A DNA stretch of 43,358 bases from Bryobacterales bacterium (GTDB lineage Bacteria > Acidobacteriota > Terriglobia > Bryobacterales > Bryobacteraceae): NCBI GenBank assembly GCA_016789745.1, contig JAEUQF010000434.1, positions 1 to 43,358 of the forward strand. Reading direction: 5' to 3'. Numbering within the stretch: the first letter of the stretch is position 1; each line of letters begins with the position of its first letter. Positions 1 to 8,252 of the stretch are shown piece after piece. The notes beneath the pieces were generated by a model. It had not been told where the DNA came from. It did not search any database and saw only the letters and a program-made list of their open reading frames with translations. The position numbers were made by a program, and so were the translations under genes.

Positions 1-902
1 TCCGATCGCGACCATTTCCGTCCCGCCCCGTGCGCCAGCGAAAACGCGCTCTCTTCGCTGGCTTCGCGCGGCCGTACCAGGTAGCTGAACGCCCCGCGCG
101 AGCCTGGAATCAGCACCGCGCCCGCGGTCGACGGCGCCGCGCCTTTGCGGTGCAGCCAGCAGTGGACGCCGCCCACATCGGCCCGCTCCACGAAGTTGTG
201 GCACACGTCCAACAACCGCCGCCCGCCGGCCTTCAGCCGCCCCAGCATCCGCTCGGCGATCCGTTCGCGATTTGCCCGTGCCCACGCCATCGCATGCCCG
301 TGCCGCTCCAGATACACACCGGCTTCCTCCGACCCTTCTTGCAGCCCGCCGGCCCCAAACCGCTCGACATGCCCGCGCAGGATCCGCTCGCCAAACCCGC
401 GCGAGCCGCTGTGCACGCACAAGTACACCGCGTCGCGGTCCAGCCCGAACTCCCCGGCCTGCGGCGCCACGCTCTCTACAACTTGCAACTCGGCGAAGTG
501 ATTGCCGCTGCCAATGGTACCGAGCGAGACCTCAAAGCCCGCCGGAGCCACGCCACGCGCCTCCAGAAACGCCGCCGCATCGTCCGCATCGGCGTCCTCC
601 AAGCCGCGCAGCCGCTCGGCCCACGACTCCCGCCGTCCCGCGCCCTTGGCTCGCAGGTCGGTCTCAAACAACGCCACCCCGCAGCCGATGTCATTGCCCA
701 CCAGCGTCGGGTAAATCCAGCCTTCCGCCGCGAATGCCGCGCCGATCGGGCTGCCCTTGCCGGGATGCAGATCCGGCAGCCCAACTGCCAGCCGCATCCC
801 CTCGAGCGAGGCGGTCTTCTCCAACTGCCGCACGGCCTCGCCCTCAATCCAGTTTTGGGGAGATGCGATCACGCGCACCTCCGCCTTGCTTTGTTCGCCC
901 AA
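1..902 (-). CDS. rtcB: RtcB-family RNA ligase, C-terminus cut by window edge
   Basis: RtcB joins RNA 2',3'-cyclic phosphate or 3'-phosphate ends to 5'-OH ends through a guanylated histidine, using Mn2+ and GTP, in the cytoplasm. About 300 residues are visible. Motifs in order are NDIGCGV (metal Asp/Cys), GSGNHFAE, HSGSRG, CHNFVE, HRKGA, IPGSRGAFSYL and HGAGRKWSR. The His of the last motif is at residue 291 and corresponds to the GMP-linked His of the family, so the active site is present and only the tail is missing. No ATG fits. A TTG at 902 lies 6 bases after AAAGGA and directly precedes the conserved N-terminal region, so I chose it. The protein looks shorter than E. coli RtcB (408 aa) and may belong to a compact RtcB subfamily. 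The gene lies 33 bases downstream of an unknown gene on the same strand, which suggests one transcript. Confidence 0.9.
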   Translation of the reverse strand, partial: MGEQSKAEVRVIASPQNWIEGEAVRQLEKTASLEGMRLAVGLPDLHPGKGSPIGAAFAAEGWIYPTLVGNDIGCGVALFETDLRAKGAGRRESWAERLRGLEDADADDAAAFLEARGVAPAGFEVSLGTIGSGNHFAELQVVESVAPQAGEFGLDRDAVYLCVHSGSRGFGERILRGHVERFGAGGLQEGSEEAGVYLERHGHAMAWARANRERIAERMLGRLKAGGRRLLDVCHNFVERADVGGVHCWLHRKGAAPSTAGAVLIPGSRGAFSYLVRPREASEESAFSLAHGAGRKWSRS

Positions 903-935
903 AGCGATTCCTTTCTATATTCTTCCGTCTGTCCG

Positions 936-1673
936 TTAGTCGAGGAACGCGATCTGCGGCGCATGCCGCGCCTCGCGCTCCCGGTTCAGATACACACGAT
1001 GCCAGCCGTCCAGGTGGATCGTCTTATGGTCCGGATGCCGCACGTCGCCGCGCGCGAACACCTCGGCGTCGCGCGTCATCCGGCGCCAGGCCCATCCGCG
1101 CAGCCGCTCGTTGTCCGCGATCAGCCGCTCCCACTCGTCCACCGTCACACCGGTCGGATACCGCGGGCACACCATCACGGTCACCCCGTTCCGGCGCGTC
1201 AGTTCGGCGCAGATGTGGGGCTTGCTGCCAGACCCACGGCTCAGCGGCTCGTTGCGATGGATCACGGCGTTCTTATCGGGAACACTCGGATCGGCAACGA
1301 AAAACCACTCGCCCTGGCGGATGGCAGCGCGCCCTTCGGCCTCGGCCGGACGCAGGCTCTCGATGGCCGTACGCACATCGTGTACATGGTCGCCCGGTAC
1401 AGCGGCGGCGAACCAGTGGCGTTCATCGTGGCCCAATAGAAACTTGTTCTTGGCTCGCCCATCGCGCACCAACAGCACCAGGTGCCGCAGCCGCGGCTGC
1501 ACGTCCAGAACCTCGGGCCATACTTCGCTGTGGCGCAGGATCTCGAAGTATTCCCCTTCGCGATCGCGCCCAACGTCAATCCGGACCTTCGCCTCCAGGC
1601 GCCCGGCGTCCACAATGCGGACACGGGCACCCATGCGGCAGAAGTGCCGGCGTAGCGACTCTTCCGTCGTCAT
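936..1673 (-). CDS. Unknown protein co-transcribed with rtcB
   Basis: This 245-residue protein is not recognised. The start is the ATG of MTTEESLRRHF, 5 bases after AAGGAG; a longer reading frame runs upstream but has no such site. It has no signal peptide or membrane segment, so it is probably cytoplasmic. It is rich in Arg, His, Asp and Glu. Possible functional clusters are GDHVHDVR, HPDHKTIHLDGWH near the C-terminus, and Trp-rich segments. The His/Asp pattern could be a metal or nucleic-acid site, but no known motif is matched. It lies 33 bases upstream of the RtcB-like ligase on the same strand, so a role in RNA end handling is a reasonable guess from context only. Confidence 0.75.
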   Translation of the reverse strand: MTTEESLRRHFCRMGARVRIVDAGRLEAKVRIDVGRDREGEYFEILRHSEVWPEVLDVQPRLRHLVLLVRDGRAKNKFLLGHDERHWFAAAVPGDHVHDVRTAIESLRPAEAEGRAAIRQGEWFFVADPSVPDKNAVIHRNEPLSRGSGSKPHICAELTRRNGVTVMVCPRYPTGVTVDEWERLIADNERLRGWAWRRMTRDAEVFARGDVRHPDHKTIHLDGWHRVYLNREREARHAPQIAFLD

Positions 1674-1901
1674 ACCGACTCCTTGTCGATAGATCAATGG
1701 GTAGGTTGAGTTGTCAGACGCGGGTTGACGGGGTTAGAGAGAACGCAGGATACCGTGTGCCGCGCCAAAGCCGTTGCGAGTTTCGCTGAGCCGTCTTGGT
1801 GAGTTTTGACGCACGGTGTTCCTTTCCTTCAGAAATCTACCACCTTCGAGTGGGTCTGTCAACAAAATTATCCATTGGCCTCCAAATCCAGTACGAAAGT
1901 T
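1674..1901. other. Divergent intergenic region
   Basis: This is non-coding DNA between the start of the rtcB-linked gene (minus strand) and the metA leader (plus strand). It must hold both promoters. I see no convincing -35/-10 pair, no tRNA and no conserved small reading frame in it. Confidence 0.5.
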
Positions 1902-1921
1902 GCTATCCTGAAATAGATAGC
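1902..1921 (+). promoter_or_regulatory. Inverted repeat just upstream of the metA riboswitch
   Basis: GCTATC (1902-1907) and GATAGC (1916-1921) form a perfect 6-bp inverted repeat around 8 AT-rich bases. It ends about 20 bases before the riboswitch P1 stem. It could be an operator or part of the promoter. It may also be chance, since only 6 bases per arm match. Confidence 0.25.
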
Positions 1922-1940
1922 GTCGCCGAGCGGTGGCGCA

Positions 1941-2024
1941 TCGCATCAAGAGTTGGGGACGATTGCCCAACGCCAACCTGCTTTCCGCGCAAGGTGGCGC
2001 TCCCTTCAGAAAGGGAGGATGTGG
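1941..2024 (+). promoter_or_regulatory. SAM-clan riboswitch (SAM-I-like core) controlling metA
   Basis: The segment folds as a four-way junction of the SAM-I type. P1 pairs 1941-1947 with 2018-2024, including two G-U pairs. P2 pairs GTTGGG (1952-1957) with CCCAAC (1966-1971). P3 pairs GCC (1972-1974) with GGC (1996-1998), and CC with GG around the unpaired AA. P4 pairs CTCCCTT (2000-2006) with AAGGGAG (2011-2017). The family's conserved core is visible as ATCAAGAG after P1, GCCAACC (usual form GCAACC) and AAGGTGGC (usual form AAGGTGC). P2 is a short simple hairpin without the kink-turn of classical SAM-I. High S-adenosylmethionine would be expected to repress metA, whose TTG start lies about 80 bases downstream. 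I see no U-rich terminator, so control is probably translational. The exact subclass is uncertain. Confidence 0.75.
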
Positions 2025-2102
2025 CCCAAGACCGGCAACGAAACGGAACCGCCACAAACCAAAGCTCTCCGTCTCCTGTTCTTTGGGAAGGACCGAAGCT
2101 GC

Positions 2103-3017
2103 TTGCCGATTAAGATTCACGACAACCTGCCCGCGCGCGCTGTACTCGAAGCCGAAGGCGTCATGGTCATGCGCGAGACCGACGCCATCCGTCAGGACAT
2201 TCGCCCGCTCCGCATCGGCCTGCTCAACCTCATGCCGGACAAGATCGCCACCGAAACGCAGTTTGCGCGCCTCATCGGAGCTACGCCGCTGCAGGTGGAA
2301 CTAAGCCTCATCCGGATCACCAATCACGTGGCGCGCAACACGCCCATGGAGCACCTCATCTCTTTCTACCGCCCCTGGGAAGAGGTGCAGCACGAGCGCT
2401 TCGACGGTTTCCTGGTCACCGGCGCGCCCGTCGAACACCTGCCCTTCGAACAGGTCAGCTATTGGGATGAACTGCGCCGCATCTTCGACTGGACGCAAAC
2501 CCATGTCCATCGCTCGCTAAACGTCTGCTGGGGCGCCCAAGCCGCGCTCCACCACTTCCACGGCGTCCCCAAACACGACTTGCCCGAGAAGGCCTTCGGC
2601 ATCTTCACCCACCACACGCTGGCCCCCGCGTCCCCTTACCTGCGCGGCTTCTCCGACGAGTTCTGGGTGCCCGTCTCCCGCTGGACCGAAGTTCGCCGCC
2701 AGGATCTGCCCGAAGGCCGCGGCCTGGTCGTGCTCGCCGAAAGCCCGGAAACCGGCCTCTGCCTGGTGGACGATCCGCTCTGCCGCGCTGTCCACATGTT
2801 CAATCACCTGGAGTATGACTCCACCACGCTCGGCGCCGAATACCATCGCGACCTCGATTCCGGCTCGGAAATCAAGGTGCCTCGCAACTACTTCCCCGAC
2901 AATAATCCGGCCCGCAAGCCGGAGAACCGCTGGCGCAGCCAGGCGCACCTTCTATTTGGCAACTGGGTGAACGAAATCTACCAGACTACTCCCTTCGACT
3001 GGGTGGAAACCCGCTAA
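2103..3017 (+). CDS. metA: Homoserine O-acyltransferase MetA, predicted acetyl-CoA specific
   Basis: MetA activates homoserine by acylation, the first committed step of methionine synthesis, in the cytoplasm. I chose the TTG at 2103, reading LPIKIHDNLPA, because the family begins MPIKI, and GGAAGGA lies 10 bases upstream. An in-frame ATG at 1953 would put the riboswitch inside the coding region. From the TTG the protein has 304 residues (E. coli 309), and the catalytic residues fall on the family's numbers: Cys142 in VCWGAQA, and His235 and Glu237 in NHLEYD. Residue 111 is Glu (GAPVEHLPF). In characterised MetA proteins Glu111 goes with acetyl-CoA and Gly111 with succinyl-CoA, so O-acetylhomoserine is the expected product. 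The upstream SAM-clan riboswitch fits methionine feedback. The gene looks monocistronic. Confidence 0.95.
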   Translation: MPIKIHDNLPARAVLEAEGVMVMRETDAIRQDIRPLRIGLLNLMPDKIATETQFARLIGATPLQVELSLIRITNHVARNTPMEHLISFYRPWEEVQHERFDGFLVTGAPVEHLPFEQVSYWDELRRIFDWTQTHVHRSLNVCWGAQAALHHFHGVPKHDLPEKAFGIFTHHTLAPASPYLRGFSDEFWVPVSRWTEVRRQDLPEGRGLVVLAESPETGLCLVDDPLCRAVHMFNHLEYDSTTLGAEYHRDLDSGSEIKVPRNYFPDNNPARKPENRWRSQAHLLFGNWVNEIYQTTPFDWVETR

Positions 3018-3112
3018 TCGGCGCCTCCGCGATGGCTTTCGCTCACGGTTTCCGCGTATACCGTGTGGGCAAGCGATACGTGTATCATGAAGCCAAGGTC
3101 GGAGGTGTCGTT

Positions 3113-6100
3113 TTGCATTTGCGTGTCTGGGCGCTGTTGTTAGTCGCGGGTCTGACGCCTGCCTTTAGCCAATCCATCATATCCACGTTTGCCGGCCGCG
3201 ACTGGATCTTCCCCGGCGACGGCAAAGCCGCCCTGCCGGCCCCGCTCGGCTGGCTCGACGGCATGGTCTATGACCGTGCCGGAAACCTCTACTTTGGCGA
3301 CGCCTCGAACCACATGGTGTTCCGCCTCCGCGATGGACGCCTGGAGGTAGTCGCCGGCAACGGCTTTGCCGGCGCCTCGGGCGATGGCGGCCCGGCCCGC
3401 AACGCCTCTCTCGACAACCCGCGCGGCCTCGCCTTCGATGATGACGGCAACCTCTACATCGCCGATGCGTTTCAGAACCGTATCCGCCGCGTCACTCCCT
3501 CCGGCACCATCTCCACCTTCGCCGGTACCGGCACCCGAGGCTTCGGAGGCGACGGCGGCCCGGCGGCGCGCGCCTCGTTGAACTTTCCGATGGGCCTGGC
3601 TTACACCCGCGCCGGGCAACTCCTCATCGTCGACCGCGACAACTACCGCCTCCGCGCCATCGGCCGCGACGGCTTCATCCGCACCATCGCCGGCCTTGGC
3701 CGCGACGCCTCCTCAGGCGACGGCGGTCCGGCCACCCTCGCCGCGGTCCGGCCCTACGCCGTGGTTGTCGCTCCTGACGGCTCCATCTACTTTTCCGAGT
3801 TCAACGGCCAGCGCGTGCGCCGCATCAGCCCCGATGGCGTCGTCAGCACCGTCGCCGGCAACGGCACTCGCGATTATTCCCGCGACAACGTGCGCGCCGT
3901 CGAATCGCCTCTGCGCGACCCCGCCGGACTGGCTCTCGATTCCGCCGGCAATCTCTTTATTGGGGAGTTCAACGGCTACCGTATCCTCCGCGTCGATCCG
4001 TCCGGCACCCTGCGGCACATCGCGGGCACCGCCGTCGTCCTGCCCACGCAGGATGGCCCCGCACTGCAGCGTCCCGTCGGCGCCCCGCTCTCGCTACTGC
4101 TCACGCCCGCCGGCCAAGTCCTCTATACCGACGTCCAGTGCGAATGCATCGGCATCGTCTCGGGCGGCAACGTTCGCCGCTACGCAGGCGGCGCCGGCTA
4201 CCTGAATACCGAAGACGGTACTCCCGCCTCGCTCGGCTACTTCGACATCCCCACAGGCCTCACGTTCGACCCGGAAGGCAATCTCTATGTCGCCGACACC
4301 GGCCGCGCCATCGTCAGCCGCATCAGCACCGACGGAGTCTTCAGCCGCTATGCCGGCATGCCCCCCGGCGGCTGCTGCTTCGATGGACGTCCCGCCCGCG
4401 AGGCCCTGTTCAGCGGCCCACGCGGCATTGCCTTTGACTCGCTGGGCCAGATGTATATCTCCGAATGGAGCGGCAACCGTATCCGCCGCATCGATACCGA
4501 AGGCATCATCCGCACCATCGCCGGCGACGGCCAGTCCGGCTTCACCGGCGATGACGGCCCCAGTTCCCGTGCCCGCCTCAGCCAGCCCGCCGACATTGCC
4601 ATCGACGCCGAAGGCGGCATCGTCATCGCCGAGTACGGCAACCGCCGCGTCCGCCGCATCGGGCCGGACGGCAACATCCGCACCATCGCCGGCGACGGCC
4701 AGGACCGTTACTTCGGCGACGGCGGTCCGGCCACCGAAGCCAGCTTCCGCCGGCCCCTGGGCCTGGCCTTAACGGCCGATGGCTCCATCCTGGTGGCCGA
4801 CACCGTCGACAGCCGCATCCGCCGCATCGGGCCAGACGGCATCATCAGCACCATCGCCGGCACCGCCACCTTCGGCTTCTCCGGCGACGGCGGCCCGGCT
4901 ACCGAAGCGCGTATCAACTCCCCCGGCAGCATCGCCGTCGATGGCGTGGGCAACATCTTCTTCCTGGACCGCGGCAACAACCGGATTCGCCGAATCGACA
5001 CCGCAGGTATCATCACTACCGTTGCCGGCACCGGACGCCGCCTCAATGAGGGCGACGGCGGCCGTGCTGTCGACGCCAGCTTCGTCGATCTGCAGTTGGG
5101 CCTCGCCGTCGATTCCGCCGGCCGTCTCTTCGTTTCCGACTGGGGCTCCGGCCGCGTGCGCGTCATCGAACAAAGCGAGGTCAGCATCGGCCTCCCGCCG
5201 GAGCCCATCCGTATCTCCCTTTTCCAGGGCGACGTCTCCGGGCCCCAGGCATTGCCCATCGGCGCCTCGCGCGCCGGCGTGCCGGTTACCCTATCTGCCG
5301 ATGCTCCGTGGATCACCATCGACGACAGTAACGTCGCCGCCCCGGCCAGCGTGCAGTTCACCGCCAATGCCCGTTCGCTGGCTCCCGGAACGTACGAAGC
5401 GGTCATCCAGGCATCGTCCACCGTCGCCGCCCCCGCCGCCGTCGGTGTCATCCTTACCGTCGCCGCGCCGCAGCCGCCGCGCCTTTCCGTCAGCCCCCCG
5501 CAGATCACGCAAAGCCTGGAGATTCCCAACACCGCCCAGACCCGCATCCGCGTCACCAACGCCGGCTCCGGTACGCTCCGCTTTGCCGCCGCGCCCCGCT
5601 TTGACGGCACTGAGGGCTGGATGAACGTCAGCCTCAGCGGCGTCAATGTCACCCTCGGCGCCGGCGAATCGTCGGAAGTTCCGGTTGTCTTCGATACGCG
5701 CCGCCTCGCCCCCGGCACCCAGACCGGCTCGGTCATCATTACCGCCGACGGGCTGCCGGACCAGGTGGTGCGCGTCACGTTGCAGGTGACCCAGCAGCGT
5801 CGCCCGCGCATCCTGCTCTCGCAGGCCGGCTATACGTTCACTGCCGTGGCCGAAGGCGGCACACCGCAGCCTCAGAACCTCGGCGTCCTCAACGAAGGCG
5901 CCGGCGAACTTACCTTCGCCGCCCGCGGCATCACGCTCAGCGGTGGCGACTGGCTGCACGTCACCCCCGATAGCGGCCGCGTCGACCGCCCGCTCCGCGA
6001 CGTCACCTTCCTTGACGTCGCCATCAACCCGGCCGGCCTCGCTCCCGGCGAGTACTACGGCCGTGTCGAGGTCACCGCCGGGCCCGCCGACAACACCCCG

Positions 6101-7555
6101 CAGATCGCCACCGTGCTGTTGAAGGTGCTGCCCGCGGGATCGGCCCAGGTGCCCGAAGTGCGCCCCGCCGGCCTGGTCTTCATTAGCGAGGAAGGCAGCA
6201 ACCCCGGCTCGCAGACCATTCGCGTCACCAACCTGAAGGGCGGCAATACCGGCTTCGTCTCCGGCCCGCTTACTTCCGACCGCGGCCCCTGGCTGCGCTA
6301 CTCGCCCGACGTCGGCGCCACCACCACCGAAGAACCCGCCAGCATGGTGGTGCAGCCCGAGCATCGCGCCCTCGGCCCCGGTGTACGTACCGGCGCCATC
6401 AACCTGCTGTTCACCGATACCGGCGAAACGCGCTCCGTACGCGTGCTCAGCGTGGTGGCCCCGCGCGGCACCGCCAACGCCAGCGGTAAGGGCAACCTCC
6501 GCTTCCTCGGTGCCTGCCCCGGAGCTACGCTGCGCATGCAGCACCTTTCGTTAGAGAATTCCTTCGTCGCTGTGGCTGGTGAACCCACCGACGTGCGCGT
6601 CCGCATCATCGACGATTGCGGCACGCCGCTCACTCCCGATACCGCCCCCAATCCGCTGGTTTCGATGAACTCCGATACCGGCGATGAAGTCCGCCTGGTG
6701 CATGTGCAGGATGGCGAATGGCGTGGCACCTGGCGCCCGCGCGCCGCCCGCGAGCCCGCCACCGTGGCCATTTCCGTCATCGCCGGCGACCTCCGGACTC
6801 CGGCTGAAATCCTGCTCCGCACCGGCCGAGTGCTGGCCGGTGGGTCCATGCCGGTGGTCCGCTCCGGCGCCCTGCGCCATTCGGCCACCTTGCAGACCGA
6901 TGTTCCGGTCGCCCCGGGACACCTCATCAGCCTGCTGGGCAACGGCTTGGCCGAGAGGGAGGAAACCGCAAACACCCTGCCGTTACCGCAGGCCCTGAAC
7001 GATACCGAAGTGCTGTTGGGTGGGCGGCGCCTGTCGCTGCTCTATACCAGTTCCGGCCAGATCAACGCACAACTACCCTACGATCTGCCCGCCAATACCG
7101 AACAGCAGCTCTACGTGCGCCGCGGCGTCACCCTGTCGGTGCCGGAGAAGTTCGTCATCGCCGCCGTACAGCCCGGCATCTTCACCGCCAACCAGCAGGG
7201 CTTCGGCCAAGGCATCATCGTGCAACCCGACGGCACCACTGTTGCCAACACGGAGAATCCCGCCGCTCGCGGCAGCGAAGTCATCATCTACTGTTCCGGC
7301 TTAGGCGCCGTGACGCCGGAGATCCCCGCCGGCCAAGCCGCGCCGAATCCCGCACCGCGCGTCGTGGCTCCGCTGCAGGTGACCATCGGCGGCCGCGCTG
7401 CCACCATCGTCAGCGCCACCCTCAGCCCCGGCGTTTCCGGCCGCTACGAAGTGCGCGTGCGTGTACCCAATGATTCGCCTACCGGCAACGAAATCCCAGT
7501 GGTGCTGCGCGCCAACGACCGCGTCAGCCCCACCGTGACCATGGCCGTCCGTTAA
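3113..7555 (+). CDS. Large secreted NHL-propeller protein with Solibacter C-terminal domain
   Basis: I chose the TTG at 3113: GGAGG lies 7 bases upstream and a signal peptide follows directly (hydrophobic run ALLLVAGL, then AFSQ). An in-frame ATG at 3032 would bury that signal. The 1480-residue protein has about a dozen NHL repeats to about residue 685, each with the pattern AGxGxxGFxGDGGPA then GNLYIADxxNxRIRR. Several BACON/Ig-like modules follow to about 1110, then an unassigned stretch, then a C-terminal domain (about 1255-1480) typical of Solibacter secreted proteins (TIGR03437), with LISLLGNGL, SSGQINAQLPY and IIYCSGLGAVTP. NHL propellers bind protein or carbohydrate partners, so an extracellular binding or scaffold role is likely; no catalytic residues were recognised. 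Neighbouring repeats are very similar at the DNA level, which suggests recent tandem duplication. Confidence 0.9.
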   Translation: MHLRVWALLLVAGLTPAFSQSIISTFAGRDWIFPGDGKAALPAPLGWLDGMVYDRAGNLYFGDASNHMVFRLRDGRLEVVAGNGFAGASGDGGPARNASLDNPRGLAFDDDGNLYIADAFQNRIRRVTPSGTISTFAGTGTRGFGGDGGPAARASLNFPMGLAYTRAGQLLIVDRDNYRLRAIGRDGFIRTIAGLGRDASSGDGGPATLAAVRPYAVVVAPDGSIYFSEFNGQRVRRISPDGVVSTVAGNGTRDYSRDNVRAVESPLRDPAGLALDSAGNLFIGEFNGYRILRVDPSGTLRHIAGTAVVLPTQDGPALQRPVGAPLSLLLTPAGQVLYTDVQCECIGIVSGGNVRRYAGGAGYLNTEDGTPASLGYFDIPTGLTFDPEGNLYVADTGRAIVSRISTDGVFSRYAGMPPGGCCFDGRPAREALFSGPRGIAFDSLGQMYISEWSGNRIRRIDTEGIIRTIAGDGQSGFTGDDGPSSRARLSQPADIAIDAEGGIVIAEYGNRRVRRIGPDGNIRTIAGDGQDRYFGDGGPATEASFRRPLGLALTADGSILVADTVDSRIRRIGPDGIISTIAGTATFGFSGDGGPATEARINSPGSIAVDGVGNIFFLDRGNNRIRRIDTAGIITTVAGTGRRLNEGDGGRAVDASFVDLQLGLAVDSAGRLFVSDWGSGRVRVIEQSEVSIGLPPEPIRISLFQGDVSGPQALPIGASRAGVPVTLSADAPWITIDDSNVAAPASVQFTANARSLAPGTYEAVIQASSTVAAPAAVGVILTVAAPQPPRLSVSPPQITQSLEIPNTAQTRIRVTNAGSGTLRFAAAPRFDGTEGWMNVSLSGVNVTLGAGESSEVPVVFDTRRLAPGTQTGSVIITADGLPDQVVRVTLQVTQQRRPRILLSQAGYTFTAVAEGGTPQPQNLGVLNEGAGELTFAARGITLSGGDWLHVTPDSGRVDRPLRDVTFLDVAINPAGLAPGEYYGRVEVTAGPADNTPQIATVLLKVLPAGSAQVPEVRPAGLVFISEEGSNPGSQTIRVTNLKGGNTGFVSGPLTSDRGPWLRYSPDVGATTTEEPASMVVQPEHRALGPGVRTGAINLLFTDTGETRSVRVLSVVAPRGTANASGKGNLRFLGACPGATLRMQHLSLENSFVAVAGEPTDVRVRIIDDCGTPLTPDTAPNPLVSMNSDTGDEVRLVHVQDGEWRGTWRPRAAREPATVAISVIAGDLRTPAEILLRTGRVLAGGSMPVVRSGALRHSATLQTDVPVAPGHLISLLGNGLAEREETANTLPLPQALNDTEVLLGGRRLSLLYTSSGQINAQLPYDLPANTEQQLYVRRGVTLSVPEKFVIAAVQPGIFTANQQGFGQGIIVQPDGTTVANTENPAARGSEVIIYCSGLGAVTPEIPAGQAAPNPAPRVVAPLQVTIGGRAATIVSATLSPGVSGRYEVRVRVPNDSPTGNEIPVVLRANDRVSPTVTMAVR

Positions 7556-8190
7556 ACGCGCCGCGCTCGACGCCGCGCCATCGCCAACGCCGCCAAACCC
7601 ACCGCCAACGCCGCGAACGTCCCCGGTTCCGGCGTCGTCGTCAGGATCACGTTGTCCAACTCCGCGAAATCACCTTGCCCGGAAATCAGGTCCCCGGTGA
7701 TATACAGGCCTGTCACATTCGCCAGCACGCCGGAAAACTGTAGCGGCGTGGCGGCGGATCCCAGGTAATCCTCCAGCGTCGCAATGACAATCCACCCATC
7801 CGCGCTCAAGGGCGTCAGCAACGTCCGAAAGTTCACCGTATCCGGACCCAGTTCCTGTGTGTACAACAGCAGCAGCCCATTGCCCTCCAGCACCGTCCGA
7901 TAGAACCACGACGGATCCGCGCTGGCCGTTGTCTGCCGCATATCATACGCCAGCACACCGCTCGCAAACCCCGACAAATCCCCTCGAAACGCCACCGGCG
8001 CCGCAAAGTGCATATACGCCGCGGTCTGATCCGTGCGGGCGATCGACCCGCCCTGATACACCACCGACGTATCGCCGCCATCGTTGACGACGGCCCAGCC
8101 TTCGTGATCGGATCCGAAGCTGCTTTGGATAGTGGCGGCCGGCGACAAAGCGGCCAGCACAAGAGCGAGAAAAGACAATCGTAGATTCAT
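7552..8190 (-). CDS. PEP-CTERM protein with laminin-B-like domain
   Basis: This is a 212-residue exported protein. It has an N-terminal signal peptide (LSFLALVLAALSPA), a beta-rich body and a C-terminal PEP-CTERM anchor: TTPEPGTFAALAVG, then a hydrophobic helix, then RRRARR. PEP-CTERM tails are processed by exosortase; no exosortase gene is in this window. The body (GWAVVNDGGD, GVLAYDMRQ, AELDNVIL) resembles the laminin-B-type domain common in PEP-CTERM proteins, so surface or biofilm matrix function is likely. The gene ends tail to tail with the NHL-propeller gene, overlapping it by 4 bases. The start is the ATG at 8190 because the signal peptide begins there; the ribosome site is weak. Confidence 0.85.
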   Translation of the reverse strand: MNLRLSFLALVLAALSPAATIQSSFGSDHEGWAVVNDGGDTSVVYQGGSIARTDQTAAYMHFAAPVAFRGDLSGFASGVLAYDMRQTTASADPSWFYRTVLEGNGLLLLYTQELGPDTVNFRTLLTPLSADGWIVIATLEDYLGSAATPLQFSGVLANVTGLYITGDLISGQGDFAELDNVILTTTPEPGTFAALAVGLAALAMARRRARRV

Positions 8191-8252
8191 AGGCAGAGCA
8201 GTCCTCTACCTGCGTTATCGGGCGCACGCCGCGTCAGCTTTACAGACCGGCG

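Noticed and set aside
30..32. Loss of function in the RtcB-like gene
   Set aside because: The guanylated His codon is still inside the window and all motifs are in one frame, so the gene is cut by the window, not broken.
30..1789. Long plus-strand open frames (469 and 505 codons) at the window start
   Set aside because: They are antisense to the RtcB-like gene and its partner. Their Pro/Arg/His-rich translations are the usual product of GC-rich codon use read on the wrong strand.
1953..2102. N-terminal extension of MetA from the ATG at 1953
   Set aside because: It would add 50 residues that the family lacks and lies over the riboswitch; the TTG at 2103 restores the family's numbering.
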